A DNA stretch of 7,638 nt from an uncultured Caulobacteraceae bacterium (GTDB lineage: Bacteria > Pseudomonadota > Alphaproteobacteria > Caulobacterales > Caulobacteraceae): assembly GCA_946482375.1 (NCBI GenBank), contig CAMLRH010000127.1, positions 1-7,638 of the forward strand, given 5' to 3'. Position 1 is the first letter of the stretch. Each line of letters starts with the position of its first letter. Below, one piece after another: positions 1 to 5,567 of this stretch. The translations under genes and the position numbers were made by a program. The notes beneath the pieces were generated by a model, which was not told the DNA's origin, did no database searches, and saw only the letters and a program-made list of their open reading frames with translations.

Positions 1-93
1 CTTCTTCGCGGCGTCCTTCGACTGGATGCCTTCGCGGTCGCCGAGGTTCTGGGCCGCGTTCTCCTTGCGGCCTTCCTGGTTGAGGTCTGCCAT
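1..93 (-). CDS. Small charged protein of unknown function, N-terminal 31 residues (runs off left edge)
   Basis: The reading frame opens with ATG at 93-91 and stays open to the window edge; the C-terminus lies outside. The visible part starts MADLNQEGRKENAAQN and continues with alternating acidic, basic and amide residues. It has no hydrophobic stretch, cysteine or signal peptide, so a soluble, possibly disordered cytoplasmic protein is likely. The start is supported by a strong Shine-Dalgarno sequence, AGGAGAG, five bases upstream of the ATG (plus-strand 99-105). I do not recognise the family and assign no function. It lies downstream of the polyamine genes on the same strand, separated by a repeat element. 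The good ribosome binding site and the sensible residue mix argue for a real gene; the short visible length limits confidence. Confidence 0.6.
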   Translation of the reverse strand, partial: MADLNQEGRKENAAQNLGDREGIQSKDAAKK

Positions 94-139
94 GGGTCCT
101 CTCCTCTTCGCAAGGAGAGTGCGCTTCGCTTGCGAAGCG
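94..139 (-). promoter_or_regulatory. Leader of the small gene with a hairpin that masks the ribosome binding site
   Basis: Read on the minus strand, the leader has two adjacent hairpins. The distal one (122-139) is a palindrome with arms CGCTTCG and CGAAGCG around a 4-nt loop. The proximal one pairs CTCTCCT (plus 113-119) with AGGAGAG (plus 99-105), which is the Shine-Dalgarno sequence itself. A third, competing pairing is possible: plus 106-114 (CTTCGCAAG) is the exact reverse complement of plus 129-137 (CTTGCGAAG). Forming it would open both hairpins. The pairings are read directly from the sequence; a switching role is inference. Confidence 0.4.
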
Positions 140-150
140 TTCCTCAAAAG

Positions 151-241
151 CGTCATCCCGGAAGCGCGCCAGCGCTATCCGGGACCCAGACTGAGATTCA
201 GCTTGGGTCCCGGATCGGCCTGACGGCCGTCCGGGATGACG
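151..241. repeat. Palindromic intergenic repeat with cloverleaf fold (element 1)
   Basis: This is a 91-bp element with four nested or adjacent inverted repeats. The outer stem is 11 bp (151-161 with 231-241, CGTCATCCCGG). A small 5-bp hairpin follows at 163-176 (AGCGC, loop GCCA, GCGCT). The central stem is 12 bp (177-188 with 204-215, ATCCGGGACCCA) with a 15-nt loop. A second 5-bp hairpin lies at 216-229 (CGGCC, loop TGAC, GGCCG). The parts abut with almost no unpaired joints, giving a four-way junction. It begins ten bases beyond the stop of the deoxyhypusine-synthase-like gene, so it may also stabilise or end that transcript, though no T-tract follows. It shares TCATCCC, GGGACCCA, TGGGTCCC and GGGATGA blocks, in order, with the element at 4657-4753. 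Confidence 0.8.
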
Positions 242-250
242 GTGAGAGTG

Positions 251-1309
251 CTACTTCCGCTCGAACAGCTTGGCCCAGCGGGGCTTGCTGCGGTTCTTCC
301 AGGCGCCGCGCCAGTAGGCGTCGGAGCCGATCAGCGGCACCACCGTGGTGGCTTCCGCGAAGACCATCTGCTCGTAGGTGACGTCGACCTTGCCCCACGA
401 GCAGGCCTCCTTGAGTGTCGAGGACGAGCAGGCGCCGTCGCGCACGTCGGCGACGGTGATCTGGACGGCGTACTTGTGCATCGCCGCCTCGACGCCGAGG
501 ATTTCGGCGCAGACGACGGTGTCTTGAGCGAAGTTCTTGGGTACGCCGCCGCCGACCATGAACAGGCCCGTATCGCCGGCCGCGATCTTGATGTCGGTCA
601 GCTCACGGAAGTCGGCCACCGCGTCGATCATGACGTAGGGCTTGCCTTCCTTGATACGCTCGACCTGGTGCTTCACCAGTCCAAAGCCGGCCGAGCTGTC
701 CACGAACGCCGGGCAGAAGATCGGCACGCCCTCTTCGTAGGCGGTCTGCACCAGCGACGCCGGCTTCTTGGCGTTGCCCTCGCTAAGCCACCTGCCCATC
801 TCGTGGATGAACTCGCGGCTGGAGTAGGCGCGCGGCTCGAGCCCGTCGCAGATCGCCTTGATCGTCATGTCGACGTGCTGGAGCTCTTCCTCGTCGATGT
901 AGGTGTCGTAGATGCGGTCGATGTACATCTCCCGCAGCTCACGGTCGTCGACCTGGCTGTCGGCCTGGTAGTGCTTGAAGCCGAGCGCCTCGAGGAAATC
1001 CATGTCGACGATGGAGGCGCCGGTGGCGACGACCACGTCGATCATGCCCATCTTCACCATGTCGCGGTAGACGTGCATGCAGCCGCCCGCCGACGTCGAG
1101 CCGGCCAGGATCAGCCACGGCGAGCAGCCCTCGTCGGCCAGCGCCATGTTGAAGATGTCCGCCGCACGCGCGGTGTCCCGCGACGAGAAGCTCATCTTGC
1201 GCATGGAATCGATGATCGGCCGGGCGTCGAAGCTGGTGATGTCGACGTGCTCGACGACGTTGGCGAGCAGCTGGGCCTTGCGGTCGTTGGGAAGAACGGG
1301 AGCGTTCAT
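251..1309 (-). CDS. Deoxyhypusine-synthase-family enzyme, probably a homospermidine-type polyamine synthase
   Basis: The 352-residue product belongs to the deoxyhypusine synthase family, NAD-dependent enzymes that transfer an aminobutyl group. Visible landmarks are LAGSTSAGG (68-76) in the NAD-binding fold, PAFVDSSAGFG (200-210), VMIDAVADFRELTD (226-239), GGGVPKNF (253-260) and SWGK (304-307). Lys307 matches the lysine that forms the enzyme-substrate imine in human DHS. Bacteria lack eIF5A, so the acceptor is presumably a free amine such as putrescine, giving homospermidine or a spermidine-like product; this is inference. The upstream neighbour is ornithine decarboxylase, the putrescine source, 96 bases away on the same strand, which suggests an operon. 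I chose ATG at 1309 (MNAPVLPNDRK); a TTG at 1345 would add 12 residues of unconvincing sequence. A purine-rich AGGGA lies about ten bases upstream of the ATG. The family is certain; the substrate is not. Confidence 0.9.
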   Translation of the reverse strand: MNAPVLPNDRKAQLLANVVEHVDITSFDARPIIDSMRKMSFSSRDTARAADIFNMALADEGCSPWLILAGSTSAGGCMHVYRDMVKMGMIDVVVATGASIVDMDFLEALGFKHYQADSQVDDRELREMYIDRIYDTYIDEEELQHVDMTIKAICDGLEPRAYSSREFIHEMGRWLSEGNAKKPASLVQTAYEEGVPIFCPAFVDSSAGFGLVKHQVERIKEGKPYVMIDAVADFRELTDIKIAAGDTGLFMVGGGVPKNFAQDTVVCAEILGVEAAMHKYAVQITVADVRDGACSSSTLKEACSWGKVDVTYEQMVFAEATTVVPLIGSDAYWRGAWKNRSKPRWAKLFERK

Positions 1310-1405
1310 CTCAGAGGTTTCCCTGTCAGTTGAGCGCCCGTCCAATAGCGATGCGAAGGCCCGGACGGAGCGACGGGCCGACGCTGTAACAATCGAGAGC
1401 GGTGT
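1310..1405 (-). other. Intercistronic gap between odc and the DHS-like gene
   Basis: This 96-bp gap holds one modest hairpin, GGCCCG (1358-1363) with CGGGCC (1374-1379) around a 10-nt loop. Read on the minus strand it is not followed by a T-run, so it is not a convincing intrinsic terminator. I see no clear promoter. The two flanking genes are therefore probably co-transcribed, with the hairpin possibly adjusting the expression of the second. Confidence 0.35.
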
Positions 1406-2659
1406 TTATCTCCGCCGGCGCTTCTTGCCGCCACGAGCTTTCGACAGCCGCACGACGTTGGTTTCGGTGCGCGGCACCGGGATCGACCGGCGCGCCAGGC
1501 CGAACATGGAGGCCATGGGCGCATCGGCCACCTCCACGGTCTCGACGTCGCCGAAGCCGTTGAAACGGGTCGTCATGGCCACGCCATAGGCGCCGAGCAT
1601 GCCGATCTCGATGTAGTCGCCCTCGCGCACGTCCTCCGGCAGCCAGAACGGCCCCGGCATGTGGTCGAGCGAGTCGCAGGTCGGGCCGTAGAAACGAAAG
1701 GGCTTGAGAGCGCCTTCCACTTCGACAGCGTCCTCACCGGCGCCGCGGTAAAGCTTCACCGGGAACGGCCACTTGGTGTGCGCCGCATCGAACAGCGACC
1801 CGTAGGAGCCGTCGTTCAGATAGAGCGCGTCGCCCTTCTTCAGCTCGACCTTGGTCAGGATCGAGGAGGACTCGGCCACCAGCGCCCGGCCGGGCTCGCA
1901 CCACAGCTCGGTCGTCTCGGAGACGGGCATCTCGGCGAAGCCCCGGTCGATGGCGGCGACATAGTCGGCCATGTCCGGCGGGATCATGCCCGGATAGACG
2001 GAGGGAAAGCCGCCGCCCACGTCGATGACGTCGGCGAACACGCCGGCGCGAACCAGCGCGCGGCCGGCCTGCGCCATCGCCGCCTGGAAGGCGGTCGGGC
2101 GCATGCACTGCGATCCGACGTGGAACGACACGCCCATCAGCTCGTCGGTCGCCTGACGCGCGGCCAGCAGCAGCGAGGAGGCCTGCATCGGATCGACGCC
2201 GAACTTGCCCGAAAGCGAGTAGGCGGCGCCCTCGGCATGCACGGCCAGGCGGACCATCAGGTTGAGGTCGCGCGCGCCGCCGGTGGCGCCCAGCAGCTTG
2301 GCCAGCTCCTCATGGGTGTCGAGCGCAAAGGTCTTCACGCCGTACTTGAAGTAGGCGTCGGCGATGGCCGAGCGGCTCTTCACCGGGTGCATGAAGGCCA
2401 TGCGGGCGCCCGGCGCGTGCGCGCTCACCAGCTCGATCTCGGGGATCGAGGCCACGTCGAAGGAATTGACGCCGTTTTCCGCCAGAGTGCGGATCACCCA
2501 CGGCGAAGGATTGGCCTTCACCGCGTAAAAGACGTCGCCTTTGAAATTGTCCCTGAACCAGCGCGCCGCTAGGGCCACGGTGTCCGGTCGCACGAGAGCG
2601 ACAGGACGTTCCGGGGACCGCTTACGGACCAGGTCCAGGGGCGTATGGTGCCTATCCAC
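1406..2659 (-). CDS. odc: Ornithine decarboxylase, PLP-dependent, alanine-racemase fold (fold III)
   Basis: The 417-residue enzyme is predicted to decarboxylate L-ornithine to putrescine in the cytoplasm. Motifs in order are YAVKANP (45-51, Lys48 binds PLP), HVGSQ (180-184), DVGGGFPS (213-220, PLP phosphate loop), EPGRALVA (255-262), LNDGSYGS (281-288, Asp283 matching the substrate-binding Asp of Trypanosoma ODC), YGPTCDSLD (324-332, catalytic Cys328) and GAYG (356-359, Tyr358). Length fits bacterial and eukaryotic ODCs of this fold. I chose GTG at 2659 because the protein then begins with a short lead into HTPLDLV, as I recall for homologues. The open frame continues to a TTG at 2743, but that stretch is structured leader and its first bases overlap a likely -10 box. 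The C-terminus ends in an unusual basic tail, GGKKRRRR. A related L/ODC with some lysine activity cannot be excluded. Confidence 0.93.
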   Translation of the reverse strand: MDRHHTPLDLVRKRSPERPVALVRPDTVALAARWFRDNFKGDVFYAVKANPSPWVIRTLAENGVNSFDVASIPEIELVSAHAPGARMAFMHPVKSRSAIADAYFKYGVKTFALDTHEELAKLLGATGGARDLNLMVRLAVHAEGAAYSLSGKFGVDPMQASSLLLAARQATDELMGVSFHVGSQCMRPTAFQAAMAQAGRALVRAGVFADVIDVGGGFPSVYPGMIPPDMADYVAAIDRGFAEMPVSETTELWCEPGRALVAESSSILTKVELKKGDALYLNDGSYGSLFDAAHTKWPFPVKLYRGAGEDAVEVEGALKPFRFYGPTCDSLDHMPGPFWLPEDVREGDYIEIGMLGAYGVAMTTRFNGFGDVETVEVADAPMASMFGLARRSIPVPRTETNVVRLSKARGGKKRRRR

Positions 2660-2735
2660 CTCACGCAACCCCCAACGGATTGTTGAACCCAGACCGGCGT
2701 TAGCAGCGCATTTAGGACACGGGGTCCGCCGGAGC
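2660..2735 (-). promoter_or_regulatory. Structured 5' leader of odc, candidate speF-type regulatory RNA
   Basis: The roughly 75-nt leader read on the minus strand contains CCGGCG (plus 2727-2732), which can pair with CGCCGG (plus 2694-2699). An overlapping alternative pairs CGGACC (plus 2723-2728) with GGTCTG (plus 2690-2695). A second hairpin pairs plus 2682-2687 with 2671-2676 around a 5-nt loop, two of its six pairs being G-U, and ends just before the start codon. The loop of the first stem holds ATG CGC TGC TAA. Alphaproteobacterial ornithine decarboxylase genes are known to carry the speF RNA motif in this position. My assignment rests on position and remembered sequence resemblance, not on a covariance search. 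Feedback by polyamine or ornithine is the expected role. Confidence 0.5.
2700..2711 (-). other. Three-codon upstream ORF (Met-Arg-Cys-stop) in the odc leader
   Basis: Within the leader loop, ATG (2711-2709), CGC, TGC and TAA (2702-2700) form a minimal open frame about 40 bases upstream of the GTG start of odc. It has no recognisable Shine-Dalgarno sequence. Short leader peptides do control other polyamine genes, for example speFL in E. coli, but translation of this one is unproven and chance occurrence is possible. Confidence 0.25.
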
Positions 2736-2740
2736 GCGTG

Positions 2741-2769
2741 CAAATAGGGTCTTATGCCCCCCCTGTAAA
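2741..2769 (-). promoter_or_regulatory. Candidate sigma-70-type promoter for the odc operon
   Basis: On the minus strand, TTTACA (plus 2764-2769) matches the -35 consensus at five of six positions. It is followed after exactly 17 bp by TATTTG (plus 2741-2746), a weaker -10 with three matches. This would start transcription near 2735, just ahead of the structured leader. The spacer contains a seven-base G-run on this strand (plus 2757-2763). It is a plausible but unproven promoter. Confidence 0.35.
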
Positions 2770-2855
2770 GGCCAAAAGGGTGCGACCAATGGAATCAAGG
2801 TTTCTCAAGTCCTACAAGGGCTTGCGCAGGGTTCGGGTTTGTTGACCATGGCCCC
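2770..2855. other. Divergent intergenic region upstream of phnC
   Basis: This stretch separates the minus-strand odc promoter from the plus-strand phnC start. I could not find a convincing -35/-10 pair for phnC, a Pho box with 11-bp spacing, or a Shine-Dalgarno sequence in front of the phnC ATG. A minimal ORF, ATG GCC CCA TGA (2848-2859), overlaps the phnC start codon in an ATGA arrangement. phnC may be read from a leaderless or poorly initiated message. Confidence 0.4.
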
Positions 2856-3638
2856 ATGACGACCACCCCCGCGCTCAAGCTTGAGTCGGTGTCCAGAAGC
2901 TTCGGCGCGCGGCGCGCGCTGGAGACGGTGAGCCTCGCGATCGCCCCCGGCGAGATGGTCGCCCTGATCGGTCCCTCGGGCTCCGGAAAGACCACCCTGC
3001 TGCGCGCCATCGGCGGCCTCACGCAGGTCGAAGGCCGCGTGGAAGCCTTCGGCGAGACCGTTCAGGAGAAGGGGAGGATCACCGAGGCCGTGCGCCACAC
3101 AAGGCGGCGCATCGGCTTCATCTTCCAGCAGTTCAACCTCGTTGGCCGGCTGACCCTGTTCACCAACGCCGCGCTGGGCTCGCTCGGCCGAATCGGCTTC
3201 TGGCGCGGCGTCTTCGGACGCTGGCCCGCCGAAACCCAGACAGCCGCCATGCAGGCGCTGGCCCGCGTCGGCGTCGCCGAGCAGGCGGGACAGCGCGCCG
3301 GCACGCTGTCCGGCGGTCAGCAGCAGCGCGCCGCGATCGCACGCGCCCTGGTGCAGAAGGCCAAGGTCATCCTTGCCGACGAGCCTGTGGCCTCGCTCGA
3401 CCCGGTCTCGGCGCGCCGCGTGATGGAGATTCTGCGCGAGCTGAACCGCACGGACGGACTCACCGTCATCACCACGTTGCATCAGGTGGACTACGCTCTG
3501 CGTTACTGTGATCGCGTGGTGGCGCTTAAGGAGGGGCGGGTCGCCTACGACGGCCCCGCTTCAGGGCTCGACCGCGCACGTCTGGTCGATATCTATGGGC
3601 CGGAATTCGAGGATGCGGTCCACGAGGAGAGGGGATGA
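2856..3638 (+). CDS. phnC: PhnC-type ATP-binding protein of a phosphonate/phosphite-family ABC importer
   Basis: The 260-residue cytoplasmic ATPase would power import by the adjacent PhnD/PhnE. All ABC motifs are intact: Walker A GPSGSGKTT (39-47), Q-loop FIFQQFNLVGRLT (88-100, in the form typical of PhnC), signature LSGGQQQR (151-158), Walker B VILADEP (171-177), D-loop SLD (180-182) and switch His209 in TLHQVDYA. Length is normal for PhnC. The frame has no alternative upstream start, so ATG at 2856 is firm despite lacking a visible Shine-Dalgarno sequence. Its stop codon overlaps the phnD start (ATGA at 3635-3638), indicating translational coupling and one transcript. Family assignment is strong. 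Which phosphorus compound is carried cannot be told from the ATPase. Confidence 0.93.
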   Translation: MTTTPALKLESVSRSFGARRALETVSLAIAPGEMVALIGPSGSGKTTLLRAIGGLTQVEGRVEAFGETVQEKGRITEAVRHTRRRIGFIFQQFNLVGRLTLFTNAALGSLGRIGFWRGVFGRWPAETQTAAMQALARVGVAEQAGQRAGTLSGGQQQRAAIARALVQKAKVILADEPVASLDPVSARRVMEILRELNRTDGLTVITTLHQVDYALRYCDRVVALKEGRVAYDGPASGLDRARLVDIYGPEFEDAVHEERG

Positions 3639-4645
3639 TCGCGAGACGCGCGCTTGCCGGACTGGCCGCGGCCCTGGCGCTTGCCGCCTGCGGCGACGGC
3701 CTCGACCGCGGCAACGCCCCGGACGAGATTCATTTCTCGATCCTGTCGACCGAGAACTCCCAGACCTCCGAGCGCTACTGGGCGCCGGTGCTGGCCGACA
3801 TGGAGAAGGCCACCGGACTGAAGGTGAAGCCCTACTTCCAGTCCAACTACACCGGCCTGATCGAGGCCATGCGCTTCAAGCAGACTGATGTCGGCTGGTT
3901 CTCCAACCAGTCGGGGCTGGAAGCCGTGCGCCGCGCCGACGGCGAGGTCTTCGCCCGCACCACCGACCCGTCGGGGGTCGACGGCTACTTCGCGACGCTG
4001 ATCGTGAAGAAGGGCAGCGGACTGACGCTCGATAAGGTGCTGGCCTGCGACAAGAGCCTGACCTTCGGCATCGGCGACGCCAAGTCGACCTCGGGCACGC
4101 TGGCGCCGATGACCTACCTGTTCGCGCCGCGCGGCATCGACCCGAAGGACTGCTTCAAGACCGTCCGCTCGGCCAACCACCAGGCCAACCTGTTCGGCGT
4201 CGCCAACGGCGTCGTCGATGTCGCCACCAACAACACTACCGGCATGAGGCTCGACCAGGAGCGCGGCGGCAGGGCGACGAACCGCGTGGAGATCATCTGG
4301 CGCTCGCCGCGTCTGCCCGAGGACCCCATCGTCTACCGCAAGGACCTCGACCCGGCCGTGAAGGAGAAGCTGCGCCAGTTCTTCCTGACCTACGGCCAGG
4401 GCGAAGGTGAGGAAGCCCAGCGCCAGCGGGCCAATCTGGTCCAGCTTTCCATCGGTGGCTTCAGGCCGGCCGACAACACCCACCTGCTGCCCGTGCGCGA
4501 GATGGAGGCGACCGAGGCGGTGCTGCAGGCCCGCGCCTCCGGCAAGCGCCGCGACATCGCAAAGGCCGAGGCCGAACTCGCCGAAATCCGGCAGGAACGC
4601 ATCGACCTCGCCGGCAAGGCCGGCCAGCCTCTCTTCGGGCCGTGA
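3635..4645 (+). CDS. phnD: PhnD-type periplasmic lipoprotein binding a phosphonate, phosphite or phosphate-like ligand
   Basis: The 336-residue product begins with a short lipoprotein signal peptide ending in the lipobox LAAC (16-19), so it should be anchored through Cys19 to a membrane. The body matches E. coli PhnD as I recall it: FSILSTENSQ (34-43), NYTGLIEAMRF (71-81), STSG (151-154, the phosphonate-binding Ser-Thr-Ser), NHQAN (181-185), VDVATNN (194-200) and LPEDPIVY (227-234). Aligned by eye, Tyr72, Tyr118 and Asp230 keep the E. coli amine contacts Tyr47, Tyr93 and Asp205, but Thr202 stands where E. coli has Glu177. The C-terminal segment 293-328 is charged and helical-looking, as in PhnD. 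ATG at 3635 overlaps the phnC stop and follows GAGGAGAGGGG, a strong ribosome binding site. A ligand other than 2-aminoethylphosphonate is quite possible. Confidence 0.9.
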   Translation: MIARRALAGLAAALALAACGDGLDRGNAPDEIHFSILSTENSQTSERYWAPVLADMEKATGLKVKPYFQSNYTGLIEAMRFKQTDVGWFSNQSGLEAVRRADGEVFARTTDPSGVDGYFATLIVKKGSGLTLDKVLACDKSLTFGIGDAKSTSGTLAPMTYLFAPRGIDPKDCFKTVRSANHQANLFGVANGVVDVATNNTTGMRLDQERGGRATNRVEIIWRSPRLPEDPIVYRKDLDPAVKEKLRQFFLTYGQGEGEEAQRQRANLVQLSIGGFRPADNTHLLPVREMEATEAVLQARASGKRRDIAKAEAELAEIRQERIDLAGKAGQPLFGP

Positions 4646-4656
4646 TTCATTTCACC

Positions 4657-4753
4657 CCGCTCATCCCCGCGAAAGCGGGGACCCAGGTGTTTTATCGGAG
4701 GGCGCGAGGCTTGCAGAAAAAGCCTGGGTCCCCGCTTTCGCGGGGATGAGCGG
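4657..4753. repeat. Palindromic intergenic repeat with perfect 31-bp arms between phnD and phnE (element 2)
   Basis: The left arm (4657-4687) and right arm (4723-4753) are exact reverse complements over 31 bp, around a 35-nt centre. Each arm is itself a hairpin: CCCCGC-GAAA-GCGGGG at 4665-4680 and CCCCGC-TTTC-GCGGGG at 4730-4745. The element can therefore form one long stem. Alternatively it forms a cloverleaf with outer stem CCGCTCAT/ATGAGCGG and central stem ACCCAGG/CCTGGGT. It fills nearly all of the 115-bp gap between phnD and phnE, which would otherwise be about 18 bp. The right arm ends eight bases before the chosen phnE start and contains an in-frame ATG at 4746. In RNA it should form a very stable structure able to protect the upstream message or reduce downstream expression. 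The perfect arms suggest recent arrival or active conservation. Confidence 0.9.
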
Positions 4754-4760
4754 AATGGGG

Positions 4761-5555
4761 ATGACAGAGGTCAATCTCAGACCGCCGCGCGAGCCGCTGT
4801 CCGAGCGGCTGTTCGGCTTCGTGCTCTGGGGCGGCATCCTCGTCGCGCTGATCGTCAGCTTCGGCCCGGCCGAAATCTGGCGCTTCCCGATGCTGTTCAC
4901 GCAATCGGAGAACATGCGCCAGTTCGGGCAGGAGTTCCTGCGGCCGGACTTCGAACAGTGGCGAACCTACGTCGAGCAGATGTGGCTAACGCTGCAGATC
5001 GCGCTGTGGGGCACGGTGCTGGCGCTGGTCATCGCCATCCCCGCCGGCCTGCTCGGCGCGCGCAACATCGCGCCCGACTGGATCCGGCGGCCGGTGCGCT
5101 GGCTGATGGACGTCCTGCGCTCGGTCCCCGACCTCGTCATCGGCACGCTCTTCCTGGTGTCGGTGGGCCTGAGCCCCTTCGCCGGCGTCATGGCGCTGGC
5201 GCTGCATACGGGCGGCGTGCTCGGCAAGCTGTTCTCCGAAGCCGTGGAAGCCATCGAGCCCGGCCCCATCGAGGGCGTCCGCGCTACCGGCGCCGGGCCG
5301 CTGCAGGAGATCGTCTGGGGCGTCGTCCCGCAGGTCGCGCCGCTGTGGACCTCCTACGGCCTCTACCGCTTCGAATCGAACAGCCGGGCGGCGACAGTGC
5401 TGGGGCTGATCGGCGCCGGCGGCATCGGCCAGGCGTTGTTCGAGGCGCTGAACAGCTTCGCCTACGGCCAGGTCGCCGCCATCGCGCTGGTCATCGTCGT
5501 CGCCGTCTCGGGGATAGACCTGCTCTCGCAGATGATCCGCCGCCGGCTCATCTGA
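4761..5555 (+). CDS. phnE: PhnE-type membrane permease of the phosphonate/phosphite-family ABC importer
   Basis: The 264-residue inner-membrane protein forms the transport channel with PhnC and PhnD. Hydrophobic segments lie near residues 17-34, 75-98, 120-153 (probably two spans), 210-228 and 236-254. The cytoplasmic EAA loop that docks on the ATPase is visible at about 162-190, with GVRATGAGPLQEI and VVPQ. The conserved tail GLIGAGGIGQAL (215-226) is typical of PhnE. Length fits the family. The frame stays open far upstream through the repeat, so the start must be chosen. ATG 4761 (MTEVNLRPP) suits the N-terminus; ATG 4755 and ATG 4746, the latter inside the repeat, would add two or five residues. 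No strong Shine-Dalgarno sequence precedes any of them; GCGGA lies six bases before 4761. The start is the uncertain part, the function is not. Confidence 0.9.
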   Translation: MTEVNLRPPREPLSERLFGFVLWGGILVALIVSFGPAEIWRFPMLFTQSENMRQFGQEFLRPDFEQWRTYVEQMWLTLQIALWGTVLALVIAIPAGLLGARNIAPDWIRRPVRWLMDVLRSVPDLVIGTLFLVSVGLSPFAGVMALALHTGGVLGKLFSEAVEAIEPGPIEGVRATGAGPLQEIVWGVVPQVAPLWTSYGLYRFESNSRAATVLGLIGAGGIGQALFEALNSFAYGQVAAIALVIVVAVSGIDLLSQMIRRRLI

Positions 5556-5567
5556 CGTACCCATCAG

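Noticed and set aside
236..1333. Long plus-strand open frame opposite the DHS-like gene
   Set aside because: It mirrors the real gene in a GC-rich shadow frame, with a His/Val/Asp/Arg-rich composition and no motifs; the minus-strand product has clear family motifs.
1358..1379. Hairpin between odc and the DHS-like gene as an intrinsic terminator
   Set aside because: Only a 6-bp stem with a 10-nt loop and no T-run on the minus strand.
1661..2572. Long plus-strand open frame opposite ornithine decarboxylase
   Set aside because: Shadow frame; low-complexity Arg/Gly/His-rich translation, while the minus strand carries every ODC motif.
2763..2780. CTGTAAA upstream of phnC as a Pho box
   Set aside because: No second half-site occurs 11 bp away in either direction.
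3593..4483. Minus-strand open frame opposite phnD
   Set aside because: Shadow of a well-supported lipoprotein gene; no recognisable protein features.
151..4753. The two palindromic repeats as a CRISPR array or tRNA-like gene
   Set aside because: Each occurs singly and far apart with no spacers, and the cloverleaf lacks tRNA signature bases and arm sizes.
4407..4760. N-terminal extension of phnE by about 118 codons through the repeat and into phnD
   Set aside because: It would translate phnD in the wrong frame and the palindromic repeat; the permease homology begins only after ATG 4761.
5552..5567. CTGA...TCAG inverted repeat after phnE as a terminator
   Set aside because: A 4-bp stem without a T-tract is too weak; I see no terminator between phnE and the porin operon.
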